The notes below the pieces were generated by a model that saw only the letters and a program-made list of their open reading frames with translations, was not told where the DNA came from and searched no databases. Shown one piece after another: positions 25,025 through 32,689 of a stretch of DNA of 64,000 nt. The translations under genes were made by a program, and so were the position numbers. Location of the stretch: the NCBI RefSeq assembly GCF_000156335.1, contig NZ_DS999213.1, positions 3,026,929 to 3,090,928 of the forward strand, written 5' to 3'. Position 1 is the first letter of the stretch. Each line of letters starts with the position of its first letter. This DNA is from Roseobacter sp. GAI101 (GTDB taxonomy: Bacteria > Pseudomonadota > Alphaproteobacteria > Rhodobacterales > Rhodobacteraceae).

Positions 25025-25691
25025 AGGTCGCCGCGCCTAGGATCGGTACGATCAGGTTCAGGAGCGGCACCGACAGAGGTACCGCCATCAACACGCCTGC
25101 AGCCCAGATCGTGGGCATGTGACGCCGGCGCAGGCGCTTTGCCTCGGTCGGCCCCACCCGGCGGATCGCCGCGAGGGTGAAATACTCACGCCCCAGCAAA
25201 AAGCCGTTGAGCCCCCAGAAGATCAGCGGGGCCAGCGGTGCGAAAAACAGATACAGCACCAACGCCAGCAGGTTGGCCGCAATCAACACCCCCAGAAAGC
25301 TTATCGTATCGCGCAGTCCATCCGCGAAAGACACATGGCTGGCGGGGGGCAGCTGTGGGTAGTGCTCGGCCTCGACCGCGTCGGCCACATCGTCCAGAAA
25401 GAACGACGTGATGGCAGACGCAACCGGCATCATTAAAAACACTGACAGTACCAACAGCAGAACTGCGGCCCCCCAGCTGAACAAATCATCCAGCCATGTG
25501 ACCGTACCGATCAGGGGCAAACTGTTGTCGTCGCCCACCAGCCAGTCGACCAGCCACACGAACCCCGCCGATGCCCCGATCAGCATAAGCAGGGCCAGTC
25601 CGATCCCCAGGAAGAACACCCGCCGAAAGCGCGGATCGGACAGCTGCCCGACCGCCAGCCGGAAGGCGTGAAATATCTGCGTCAAAGCCAT
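24957..25691 (-). CDS. EI24/CysZ-like membrane protein
   Basis: A 244-residue protein with about six hydrophobic segments matching the EI24 domain: RRVFFLGIGLALLMLIGAS near residue 24, VLLLVLSVFLMMPVASAITSFFLDDVADAVE near 76-107, and GLNGFLLGREYFTLAAIRR near 160. The relatives include CysZ sulfate permease; without cys genes nearby a sulfate role is only one possibility. Its start overlaps the upstream nitroreductase gene's end by 10 bases, so the two are likely co-expressed. Confidence 0.83.
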   Translation of the reverse strand: MALTQIFHAFRLAVGQLSDPRFRRVFFLGIGLALLMLIGASAGFVWLVDWLVGDDNSLPLIGTVTWLDDLFSWGAAVLLLVLSVFLMMPVASAITSFFLDDVADAVEAEHYPQLPPASHVSFADGLRDTISFLGVLIAANLLALVLYLFFAPLAPLIFWGLNGFLLGREYFTLAAIRRVGPTEAKRLRRRHMPTIWAAGVLMAVPLSVPLLNLIVPILGAATFTHLFHQLVSPRRATNVQYPPR

Positions 25692-26254
25692 GTGGTAAGC
25701 GCTGCGATGTCGGGGCGCGGGCGCTCTGGCGGGGCGGCGGTTTCGGTCCCGATATGGATGATCCCCGCGATCCGTTCATTGTCGGCCAGACCAAAGCCTT
25801 CGGTCATGAAGCCGCGGTCATGGCTGGGCCACCCGCTTAGCCAATTTGCACCCCAACCGGCGGCAAGGGCGGCATTCAGCAGTGCTAGGCATACGGCACC
25901 CGCCGAATAGGTCTGTTCAAGAGGGGGGATCTTTGGCGACGGTTTTTGCACCTCGACCACGACCACGGCCAGATGACCCTGATCGAACTGCCCGCGCCCT
26001 TTCTGGATTTGCTCTGCATCAAGGCCAAGCGCCGCGCCGCGGGTCTCTGCGATGTCGGCCAGACGGCCCATGGCGGGTTTGTCGATGACGATAAAGCGCC
26101 ACGGCTCAAGCTTGCCATGGTCCGGCGTGCGCGCGGCGGCTGTCAGCAAGGGCAGCAGCGTGTCGCGGTCCGGTACAGGGGTGGTCAGCGTCTTGGCAGG
26201 GCGTGAACGGCGGGTTTGCAGGAAATGCAGCGCGTCTGGGTTCGGTGTCGGCAT
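25682..26254 (-). CDS. Nitroreductase family flavoprotein (YdjA-like)
   Basis: A 190-residue FMN-dependent oxidoreductase. The short length, the RRSRP N-terminal FMN-binding motif, ARTPDHGKLEPWRFIVI, and the C-terminal GWGANWLSGWPS followed by GIIHIGT match the YdjA-type minimal nitroreductases. It transfers electrons from NAD(P)H to nitro compounds, quinones or enones; the natural substrate is unknown. It is 10 bases after the HDAC-type gene and overlaps the EI24 gene, suggesting a three-gene minus-strand unit. Confidence 0.88.
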   Translation of the reverse strand: MPTPNPDALHFLQTRRSRPAKTLTTPVPDRDTLLPLLTAAARTPDHGKLEPWRFIVIDKPAMGRLADIAETRGAALGLDAEQIQKGRGQFDQGHLAVVVVEVQKPSPKIPPLEQTYSAGAVCLALLNAALAAGWGANWLSGWPSHDRGFMTEGFGLADNERIAGIIHIGTETAAPPERPRPDIAALTTWL

Positions 26255-26264
26255 GGGGTCTCTC

Positions 26265-27371
26265 TTACAGGTTCAGCTCTTGCGCCATCGCATCAATGGA
26301 ATCGCGCAGGAAGGCGTCAAATTTGGGGCTGGGCTGGCGGATACGATAGTTCTCCGCGTGCGGATCTGGCGCGATGGTATCACTGTCTGCGAGGGCTGCG
26401 ATGGTGGCGTGGCCACAGAACGGGACATAGGCCTCTGAATAGCCGCCTTCGTGGACAAGCACCAGCTTGCCGTCGCAAAGTTTTTGTGAAGTCTCTTTGA
26501 TCTTGCGGGTCATGGCGGCAAAGGTTTCCGCCGTAGCCTGCATTCGCGCCAGCGGGTCCACGATGGCGGCGTCAAAGCCGCAGGCGACGATGATCATGTC
26601 CGGCTGGAACGCCTCGAGCGCGGGGATCACGATACGGTCCAGCGCGTGCAGATAGGCGGTGTGCCCGGATCCGGCATGGAGCGGCAGGTTGATGTTATAC
26701 CCTTCGCCAGCGCCCTTGCCACGGTCCGTCAGCGCGCCGGTATCAAGCGGATAGTTGCCTTCCTGATGCAGGGAAATGGTCAGTACGTCGTCGCGGTCGT
26801 AGAATATCGCCTCGGTGCCGTTGCCATGGTGCACATCCCAGTCCAGCACTGCGACGCGGTTGACCAGCCCTTTGGCTTTGGCGGCTTCGATCGCGATGGC
26901 GATGTTGGCGAGCAGGCAGAAGCCGTTGGGGAAATCGGGGAGGGCGTGGTGGCCGGGGGGGCGGCTAAGCGCGTAGGCGTTTTCAATGTCACCCGATGCA
27001 ACCGCTTCGACAGCGGCAATGGACAGCCCTGCGGAAAGCGCCGCAATCTCGAACCCGCCGGCGGCGAAAGGCGTGCGCAGGCCCAGTTCTCCACCGCCAG
27101 TGTCAGAGAGACGCTTGAACTCGTCCAGATAGGCTGCGGGATGGACGCGTAACAGATCGTCATGCGTGGCCTGCGGCGCACTGCGCACGTCCAGTTCGGC
27201 CATCAGGCCGGTGACTTCCATCAGGTTGCGCAGCCGCCGCTTGGTTTCGGGATTCTCGGGCAGCCCGCCCGAGGCCAGCGGCTGTACCAGCCCGCCGATG
27301 GGCATGGTAAACGCATAATTTCCGCCCGCATGCCAAAAGCAGCGTTCATCCATGAAAAAGCCTGTCGTCAT
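26265..27371 (-). CDS. Histone deacetylase family protein (acetylpolyamine/acyl-amide hydrolase type)
   Basis: The 368-residue zinc hydrolase shows the arginase/deacetylase motifs: RPPGHHALPDFPNGFCLLANIA with the two adjacent histidines (near residue 141), the zinc ligands in VLDWDVHHGNGTE (about 175), the later aspartate region CGFDAAIVDPLA and a terminal EGGYSEAY. Bacterial members deacetylate acetylpolyamines or other acyl amides. A polyamine role would fit an ornithine decarboxylase in the same region but is only inferred. It is cytosolic and lies upstream of the nitroreductase. Confidence 0.9.
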   Translation of the reverse strand: MTTGFFMDERCFWHAGGNYAFTMPIGGLVQPLASGGLPENPETKRRLRNLMEVTGLMAELDVRSAPQATHDDLLRVHPAAYLDEFKRLSDTGGGELGLRTPFAAGGFEIAALSAGLSIAAVEAVASGDIENAYALSRPPGHHALPDFPNGFCLLANIAIAIEAAKAKGLVNRVAVLDWDVHHGNGTEAIFYDRDDVLTISLHQEGNYPLDTGALTDRGKGAGEGYNINLPLHAGSGHTAYLHALDRIVIPALEAFQPDMIIVACGFDAAIVDPLARMQATAETFAAMTRKIKETSQKLCDGKLVLVHEGGYSEAYVPFCGHATIAALADSDTIAPDPHAENYRIRQPSPKFDAFLRDSIDAMAQELNL

Positions 27372-27434
27372 TGCCTTGCCTCCGGTTTGTTCAGCGGCAA
27401 GGCTGGCGCAGCGGCGCTGATTTGTCCATGGCTG

Positions 27435-27908
27435 CTAGGCGGGTGCTTCGGCCAGAAGCGCGTCCAGATCAAGGCGGCTGTTTGACATCTTGATCGCGCC
27501 ATCTGCCGTGCGCGGCCAGTCGGCTCGGGGCTTGTCGCAGTAGATTTCGACGCCGTTATTGTCAGGATCGCGCAGATAGATCGCCTCGCTGACGCCATGA
27601 TCGGCGGCACCGTCCGACGGTATGCCCGCCTGAAGGACGCGTTTCAGAACGGTGGCCAGCGCAGCGCGGTCAGGATAGAGAAAAGCGGAATGGTACAAGC
27701 CGGTGTGGCCCGGTGGCGGCGGTGTGGCCCCGGCGCTTTCCCAGGTGTTAAGCCCGATATGGTGATGGTAGCCGCCCGCCCCAAGGAATGCCGCCTGGTT
27801 GCCCATCTGCGTGACCAGATCAAAGCCCAGGACGTCGCGGTAAAATTTGATTGCGCGGTCAAGGTCCGCGACCTTGAGGTGAACGTGACCGATAGATGCG
27901 TGTGACAT
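27435..27908 (-). CDS. VOC family protein (extradiol dioxygenase/glyoxalase-like)
   Basis: A 157-residue single-domain VOC protein with two beta-alpha-beta-beta-beta units: IGHVHLKVADLDRAIKFYRDVLGFDLV at the start, the GGYHHHIGLNTW segment and the EIYCDKPRADW end. Histidine in HVHLK, the HHH cluster and the glutamate in GVEIYCD could bind a divalent metal. Substrate unknown; close relatives are labelled catechol-2,3-dioxygenase-like. Start 27908 avoids a 16-residue unconserved extension to 27956. Confidence 0.87.
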   Translation of the reverse strand: MSHASIGHVHLKVADLDRAIKFYRDVLGFDLVTQMGNQAAFLGAGGYHHHIGLNTWESAGATPPPPGHTGLYHSAFLYPDRAALATVLKRVLQAGIPSDGAADHGVSEAIYLRDPDNNGVEIYCDKPRADWPRTADGAIKMSNSRLDLDALLAEAPA

Positions 27909-28049
27909 GGGCTGTGCCTTTCGTTGTTTGAGGCCAAGCATCCGGGGGAATTGCATAAAACGCCAGAGATTTGACCGCGCGGACCCTGTGCGAAAATGCG
28001 CAGCGCCGTGCCAGATTGCATCGCCGCTGATCTGTGATAGCCAGAAAGC

Positions 28050-28973
28050 ATGACAGATAACGCCATCCCCCTTCAGACAGGCACGACACCGGCGTTTGCG
28101 TTGGTGCTGGTCGCGGCGGCCATGTTCGGCACGGTGCCTTACTTTGCGCTATCCCTGACGCAATCGGGCATGGCCCCTGCTGCGGTGGCTTTCTACCGCT
28201 ATCTGATCGCGGCGATGATCTTCTTGCCGGCCCTTTGGGGCGCACGGCAGGAATGGCGGGTTCTGCTTTGGGGCGTCGGTACCGGAATGTGCATGTCGCT
28301 GGGCTGGCTGGGCTATGTCAGCGCGCTGAAGGTGATCCCGGTCAGCACCGCAGGCGTGATCTACATGAGCTATCCGATCTTCACGCTGATCATCGGCTGG
28401 CTGCTTTGGGGCGAACGCCCGACACGGCGGGCGGTGGTCGCCTCCGGGCTGGTGCTTGCTGCCGCAGTTCTGGCGACAGGCGTGGCACGGATCGGGGTGG
28501 GGCAGGCGGTATGGATCGCGGCGGCCTTTGCGGCCCCGCTGGGCTTTGGTTTCGGCATCACGGTGCTGGTGCACAAGCTGACAGGCGTCCCTGCAATGGC
28601 GCGGATATCGGCAATTTCCCTAGGGTCGGTCTTGGGGCTGGCACCGTTGATCCTGGCGCTTGAGACGGAACAGCTGATCCCGCAAACCATGCAAGGCTGG
28701 TCTTGGGTGGCTGGCATTGCCTTGGTCACGGCAACGGTGCCGCAGCTGATCTATACCTATTTCGCGCCAATGATCGGGTCCGCGCGCACCGCCACGGCAG
28801 GCAGCATTGAACTGCCCACGATGTTCATCATCGGCTGGCTGGCTTTCGACGAAACCATCGGCCCCGCGCAATGGGCCGCCTGCGGGCTGATTTTACTGTC
28901 GGTGCTGTTGGTGCAGGCACGGGTGACGCGGCCCTTTTTCGGCAGGGCCGCGACGGAAAAAACCGACGTTTAG
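28050..28973 (+). CDS. DMT superfamily transporter (EamA type)
   Basis: A 307-residue inner-membrane protein with about ten hydrophobic segments arranged as two EamA repeats (residues 10-140 and 150-290). Motifs include the [15 protein letters not shown] and the [29 protein letters not shown] of drug/metabolite exporters. It probably exports a metabolite, but the cargo is unknown. It ends overlapping the convergent trpS by four bases. Confidence 0.88.
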   Translation: MTDNAIPLQTGTTPAFALVLVAAAMFGTVPYFALSLTQSGMAPAAVAFYRYLIAAMIFLPALWGARQEWRVLLWGVGTGMCMSLGWLGYVSALKVIPVSTAGVIYMSYPIFTLIIGWLLWGERPTRRAVVASGLVLAAAVLATGVARIGVGQAVWIAAAFAAPLGFGFGITVLVHKLTGVPAMARISAISLGSVLGLAPLILALETEQLIPQTMQGWSWVAGIALVTATVPQLIYTYFAPMIGSARTATAGSIELPTMFIIGWLAFDETIGPAQWAACGLILLSVLLVQARVTRPFFGRAATEKTDV

Positions 28974-29992
28974 CTGACCATCCCGACGATTTCGTAGGTT
29001 TTCTTGAGGATCGGTGCCGTGATCTCGCGCGCCTGGTTGGCCCCATGGGCAAGGATGCGGTCGATTTCGGCGGTGTCGGCCATCAGCTCGGCCATCCGGG
29101 TGCTGATTGGTGACATCTTGGCGACCGCCAGATCGGCCAGAAGAGGTTTGAACGCGCCAAACTGCTGGCCGCCGACCTCGGCAAGAACCTGTTCGACCGT
29201 CTGGTCATTCAACGCGGCATAGATATTCACCAGATTGCGCGCCTCGGGGCGGTCCTTCAGGCCTTCGACTTCGGAGGGCAAGGCATCCGGATCGGTCTTG
29301 GCCTTGCGGATTTTCTTGGCGATCGTGTCGGCGTCATCGGTCAGGTTGATGCGGCTGGCATCCGACGGATCGGATTTCGACATTTTCTTGGACCCGTCCC
29401 GCAAGGACATCACGCGGGTCGCAGCCCCTTCGATCACGGGTTCGGTCAGCGGAAAGAAATCAACGCCGTAGTCGTGGTTGAACTTGGCCGCGATGTCGCG
29501 GGTCAGTTCCAGATGCTGCTTTTGATCTTCGCCCACAGGCACATGGGTGGCGTGATAAATCAGGATGTCGGCGGCCATCAGCGCGGGGTAGGCGAACAGG
29601 CCCAAGGACGCGGCTTCGGCATTCTTGCCGGCCTTGTCCTTCCACTGTGTCATGCGGCCCATCCAGCCCATGCGGGCGACGCAGTTGAAAATCCAGGCAA
29701 GCTGCGCATGTTCGGGGACCTGGCTTTGATTGATCAGAATGGACTGTTCAGGGTCGATCCCCGCCGCGATGAAACCTGCGGCCAATTCACGGGTGTTGTG
29801 GCGCAGGGTGGCAGGGTCCAGCCATTTCGCGGTGATCGCATGCAGGTCGACCATGCAGTAAACGGTCTGGAAGGACCCTTCGTTCTGCATGTCGACGAAA
29901 CGCTTCATCGCGCCCAGATAGTTGCCAAGCGTCAGACCCCCGGAGGGCTGAATGCCCGAGAACACGCGCGGGGTGAATTGGGTGTCGGTCAT
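28970..29992 (-). CDS. trpS: Tryptophanyl-tRNA synthetase
   Basis: A 340-residue class I synthetase charging tRNA-Trp. The HIGH-type motif appears as [13 protein letters not shown] (about residue 15) and the KMSKS motif as [14 protein letters not shown] (about 197). The first ATG that gives the usual N-terminus is at 29992; an ORF extension to 30088 runs into the promoter region of the rhomboid gene. The gene is transcribed toward the DMT exporter. Confidence 0.96.
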   Translation of the reverse strand: MTDTQFTPRVFSGIQPSGGLTLGNYLGAMKRFVDMQNEGSFQTVYCMVDLHAITAKWLDPATLRHNTRELAAGFIAAGIDPEQSILINQSQVPEHAQLAWIFNCVARMGWMGRMTQWKDKAGKNAEAASLGLFAYPALMAADILIYHATHVPVGEDQKQHLELTRDIAAKFNHDYGVDFFPLTEPVIEGAATRVMSLRDGSKKMSKSDPSDASRINLTDDADTIAKKIRKAKTDPDALPSEVEGLKDRPEARNLVNIYAALNDQTVEQVLAEVGGQQFGAFKPLLADLAVAKMSPISTRMAELMADTAEIDRILAHGANQAREITAPILKKTYEIVGMVS

Positions 29993-30067
29993 GGAACGCT
30001 CCGATAAGGCTGGAAAAGACGGCACGATGGGCTTACCCATGCGCACCAACCCCGTCAAGGAGGCCCT

Positions 30068-30754
30068 ATGGAAGACCCCGATTTTCAACCGCCCGTGAAC
30101 CCCATGCCAGCGGTGGTGACCCTGCTGTTCCTGGCCATTGCCGGCATTGAGGCCGGGCTGTCGCTGGCCGAGGCAGGCATTATCGGCGGCCCCGGTGCTG
30201 TCGGATGGCGGCTGGCGCTGATCCGCGACTATGGGTTTTCAGGTGAAATCTTTGACTGGATGATTGCCAATTGGCGGTTTCCGCTGGCCGAAATCCCCCG
30301 CGCGGTGACCTATTCCTTTGTGCATCTGGGGTTCACCCACGCGATTTTTGCGATGGTGCTGCTGCTGGCGCTTGGCAAGATGGTGGCAGAGGTCATGGGG
30401 CAGGTCGCATTTCTGGCGATCTTCTTTGTCTCGGGCATTCTGGGCGCTGTTTTCTATGCGCTGGTAATGAATGACCCTGTCTGGATGGTGGGGGCCTATC
30501 CCAATGTTTACGGGCTGATCGGCGGTTATTCCTTTGTGATGTGGCGCAAGTTGTCGACCCTCGGGGAACAGCAGCTTCGGGCATTTTCACTGATTGCGGT
30601 GCTGATGGGGATCCAGCTTTTGTGGGGCGTGTTCTTTGACGCAGGTACCCAGTGGCTGGCCGAGTTGTTCGGATTTGCCGTGGGATTTGGATTGTGTTTC
30701 GTTCTGGCACCCGGAGAATGGGTCAAGCTGCGCGAGCGTGTCCGGCATCGTTGA
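30068..30754 (+). CDS. Rhomboid-like membrane protein lacking the catalytic serine and histidine
   Basis: A 228-residue protein with six membrane segments and rhomboid architecture: [26 protein letters not shown] corresponds to the L1/TM2 region. The position of the catalytic GxSG (usually GASG) reads GAYP in [15 protein letters not shown], so serine is tyrosine, and the TM6 histidine site reads [12 protein letters not shown], with no histidine. It is therefore probably a pseudoprotease that may bind membrane proteins without cutting them. I recall that the related Rhodobacterales proteins share this pattern, so it may be a conserved lineage. It is divergent from trpS. Confidence 0.8.
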   Translation: MEDPDFQPPVNPMPAVVTLLFLAIAGIEAGLSLAEAGIIGGPGAVGWRLALIRDYGFSGEIFDWMIANWRFPLAEIPRAVTYSFVHLGFTHAIFAMVLLLALGKMVAEVMGQVAFLAIFFVSGILGAVFYALVMNDPVWMVGAYPNVYGLIGGYSFVMWRKLSTLGEQQLRAFSLIAVLMGIQLLWGVFFDAGTQWLAELFGFAVGFGLCFVLAPGEWVKLRERVRHR

Positions 30755-30770
30755 GTATCCGGCGCGGCAA

Positions 30771-30824
30771 GGGGGGCCAGCCCCCCTGACCCCCCGGGAT
30801 TTTGAGCCATTTGGAAACGGGGGG
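30771..30824. repeat. Two GC hairpins plus a gene-end repeat between the rhomboid-like gene and murJ
   Basis: GGGGGG-CCAG-CCCCCC (30771-30786), then CCCCCCG paired with CGGGGGG (30790-30796 and 30818-30824) enclosing GGATTTTGAGCCATTTGGAAA. The second resembles the dispersed gene-end repeat. They separate two convergent genes and may end transcription on both sides, though no T-run follows. Confidence 0.6.
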
Positions 30825-30826
30825 CG

Positions 30827-32419
30827 TTAGCTGCGTTTCAGCGAGCGTTTGAATTCACCCAGTTTGAAGGCCCCGATCAGGTGGCCCGATCCGAAGTAAC
30901 TGATTGCGGCGATGACCAGCAAGGCCAGCAGCGCCATACCGCGCCACCAGGGCTGGCCAAGAAGCGGTTGCATCAGGAGGTTGCTGATCCAGAGGGTGAC
31001 GCCCATGATTGCCGAGGCCGCAAGGATGCGCCAGATGCGCGTGTGAAACCGCGCATCGAATTTCGCGGCAAGCCCGAAGCCGCGCGCCCCGAAGGCGAGC
31101 AGACCGAACATCGCCCAGCCCGCCAGCGTCGTGGCGATCGCGGGCGCGATCCAGCCGACGACGGGGCTGAGGCCGACGGCAAGAACGACGTTTACAACCA
31201 TGGCGCAGACGGCAAAGTAAAAGGGGCGTTTGGTATCTTCGCGTGCGTAGTAAAGCGGCTGCAGGATTTTTTGCAGCACGAAGGCGGGCAGGCCCAGACC
31301 GTAGATGGCCACCGCGATGGCTATGGCGGCAGCGTCATCCACAGAGGTGGCTCCGCGTTGGAAGAGAACCGATGCCAGCGTGAAGGGGATTACCATCAGC
31401 GCCACGGCAGAGGGAATGGTGAGGGCGAGGGATACCTCGGCTGCGCGGCTGATCTGGGTGTGCGAGCCTTGCTCGTCCCCTGCCTTGAGGCGGCGGGAGA
31501 GATCAGGGAGCAGGACGACCCCGATCGCGATGCCGACCACACCGAGGGGCAGTTGGTAAAGCCGGTCGGCATAGCTGAGCCATGCGACAGCGCCTTCGTA
31601 GAAGCTGGCGACCTGGCGTCCGACCAGCAGGTTGACCTGCATCACGCCACCGGCCAACGCGGCGGGGGCCGCGATGATGGCCAGGCGTTTGAGTTCGGGG
31701 GTCATGCGGGGGCGGCGGGAGAAGCCCAGGGAAAACCCGGCGCGCTTGGCTGCCCACCACACCAGCGCCAGTTGCGCGATGCCCGCAACAGGGACCGACA
31801 TCGCAAGCGTATCGCCGACACGCAGGCCAAGTGCCCGGTCGATCCCCAGACCAAGGGCTTCTGAGCCATCGCGCCCCAGGGCTGCGCCGATCAGCACGGC
31901 GGCGATGAACACGATGTTAAGAACGACCGGGGCGGCGGCGGCGGCCATGAACCGGCCCGTGGCGTTCAGGACCCCGGACACAAGGGCGGCCAGCGAAATG
32001 AACAGGATATAGGGAAAGGCGAGGCGACCGTATTCGACCGCCAGATCAAAGCGTTCATCGCCCGCGAAGCCGGAAGCCATCAGCAGCACCAGACCGGGCA
32101 TGGCGATGATGCCGATGATGGTGAACAGGGTCAGGATGAACGCCATGCCGACAAATGCATCCTGGGCGAATTCCTCGGGGCCATCACCACTTTCGAGCTT
32201 TTTTGAGAACATCGGCACGAAGGCCATGTTGAACGCGCCTTCTGCAAAGAAGCGGCGGAACATGTTCGGCAGGGAAAAAGCAACCAGGAATGCTTCGGCT
32301 GCGGGGCCGGAGCCCAGATAGCCCGCGACCATCACGTCGCGCAGAAACCCCAGAACGCGGCTAAGGAGGGTCCAGATTCCCACGGTGAAAAAACCGGACA
32401 TGAGGCGGATGGGTTTCAT
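30827..32419 (-). CDS. murJ: Lipid II flippase MurJ
   Basis: A 530-residue protein with 14 or so membrane segments of the MATE-like MurJ family. It starts MKPIRLMSGFFTVGIWTLLSRVLGFLRDVMVA and contains the LPNMFRRFFAEGAFNMAFVPMFS signature (about residues 50-70), whose arginines line the lipid II cavity. It flips lipid II for peptidoglycan synthesis at the inner membrane and is essential in most bacteria. It is followed on the minus strand after a GC hairpin by nothing else on that strand, and preceded 270 bases upstream by glnD. Confidence 0.95.
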   Translation of the reverse strand: MKPIRLMSGFFTVGIWTLLSRVLGFLRDVMVAGYLGSGPAAEAFLVAFSLPNMFRRFFAEGAFNMAFVPMFSKKLESGDGPEEFAQDAFVGMAFILTLFTIIGIIAMPGLVLLMASGFAGDERFDLAVEYGRLAFPYILFISLAALVSGVLNATGRFMAAAAAPVVLNIVFIAAVLIGAALGRDGSEALGLGIDRALGLRVGDTLAMSVPVAGIAQLALVWWAAKRAGFSLGFSRRPRMTPELKRLAIIAAPAALAGGVMQVNLLVGRQVASFYEGAVAWLSYADRLYQLPLGVVGIAIGVVLLPDLSRRLKAGDEQGSHTQISRAAEVSLALTIPSAVALMVIPFTLASVLFQRGATSVDDAAAIAIAVAIYGLGLPAFVLQKILQPLYYAREDTKRPFYFAVCAMVVNVVLAVGLSPVVGWIAPAIATTLAGWAMFGLLAFGARGFGLAAKFDARFHTRIWRILAASAIMGVTLWISNLLMQPLLGQPWWRGMALLALLVIAAISYFGSGHLIGAFKLGEFKRSLKRS

Positions 32420-32515
32420 TGGATGGGCTGCCCTGTAACTGCGTTGCAGTGGGGGTAGCGGTTGGCGCGGGCTTGCGCAATTGGTGATGTTTGGATGGAA
32501 GGGGGAAGGGGGCTT

Positions 32516-32539
32516 CAGACCGCCGACTTTGGCGGTCTG
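32516..32539. repeat. 9-bp hairpin between glnD and murJ
   Basis: CAGACCGCC / GGCGGTCTG with loop GACTTT, in the 270-base spacer downstream of glnD and upstream of murJ. No T-run follows, so it is a weak terminator candidate or a processing site. The rest of this spacer (32420-32689) shows no gene I can support. Confidence 0.5.
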
Positions 32540-32689
32540 GGGCAGGGGGGCGCAAGACAGGCAAGCGGGTCTGAAGCGGCCAGATCAGGCCTGAAGCCTG
32601 TACCTTGCCTACTACCTCCGGCCTGGGGGCGAGGCCGTTCGACGGTGACCTTGTCTGCCTTGACCGCAGAACGCGGGTCATGACTTCGC

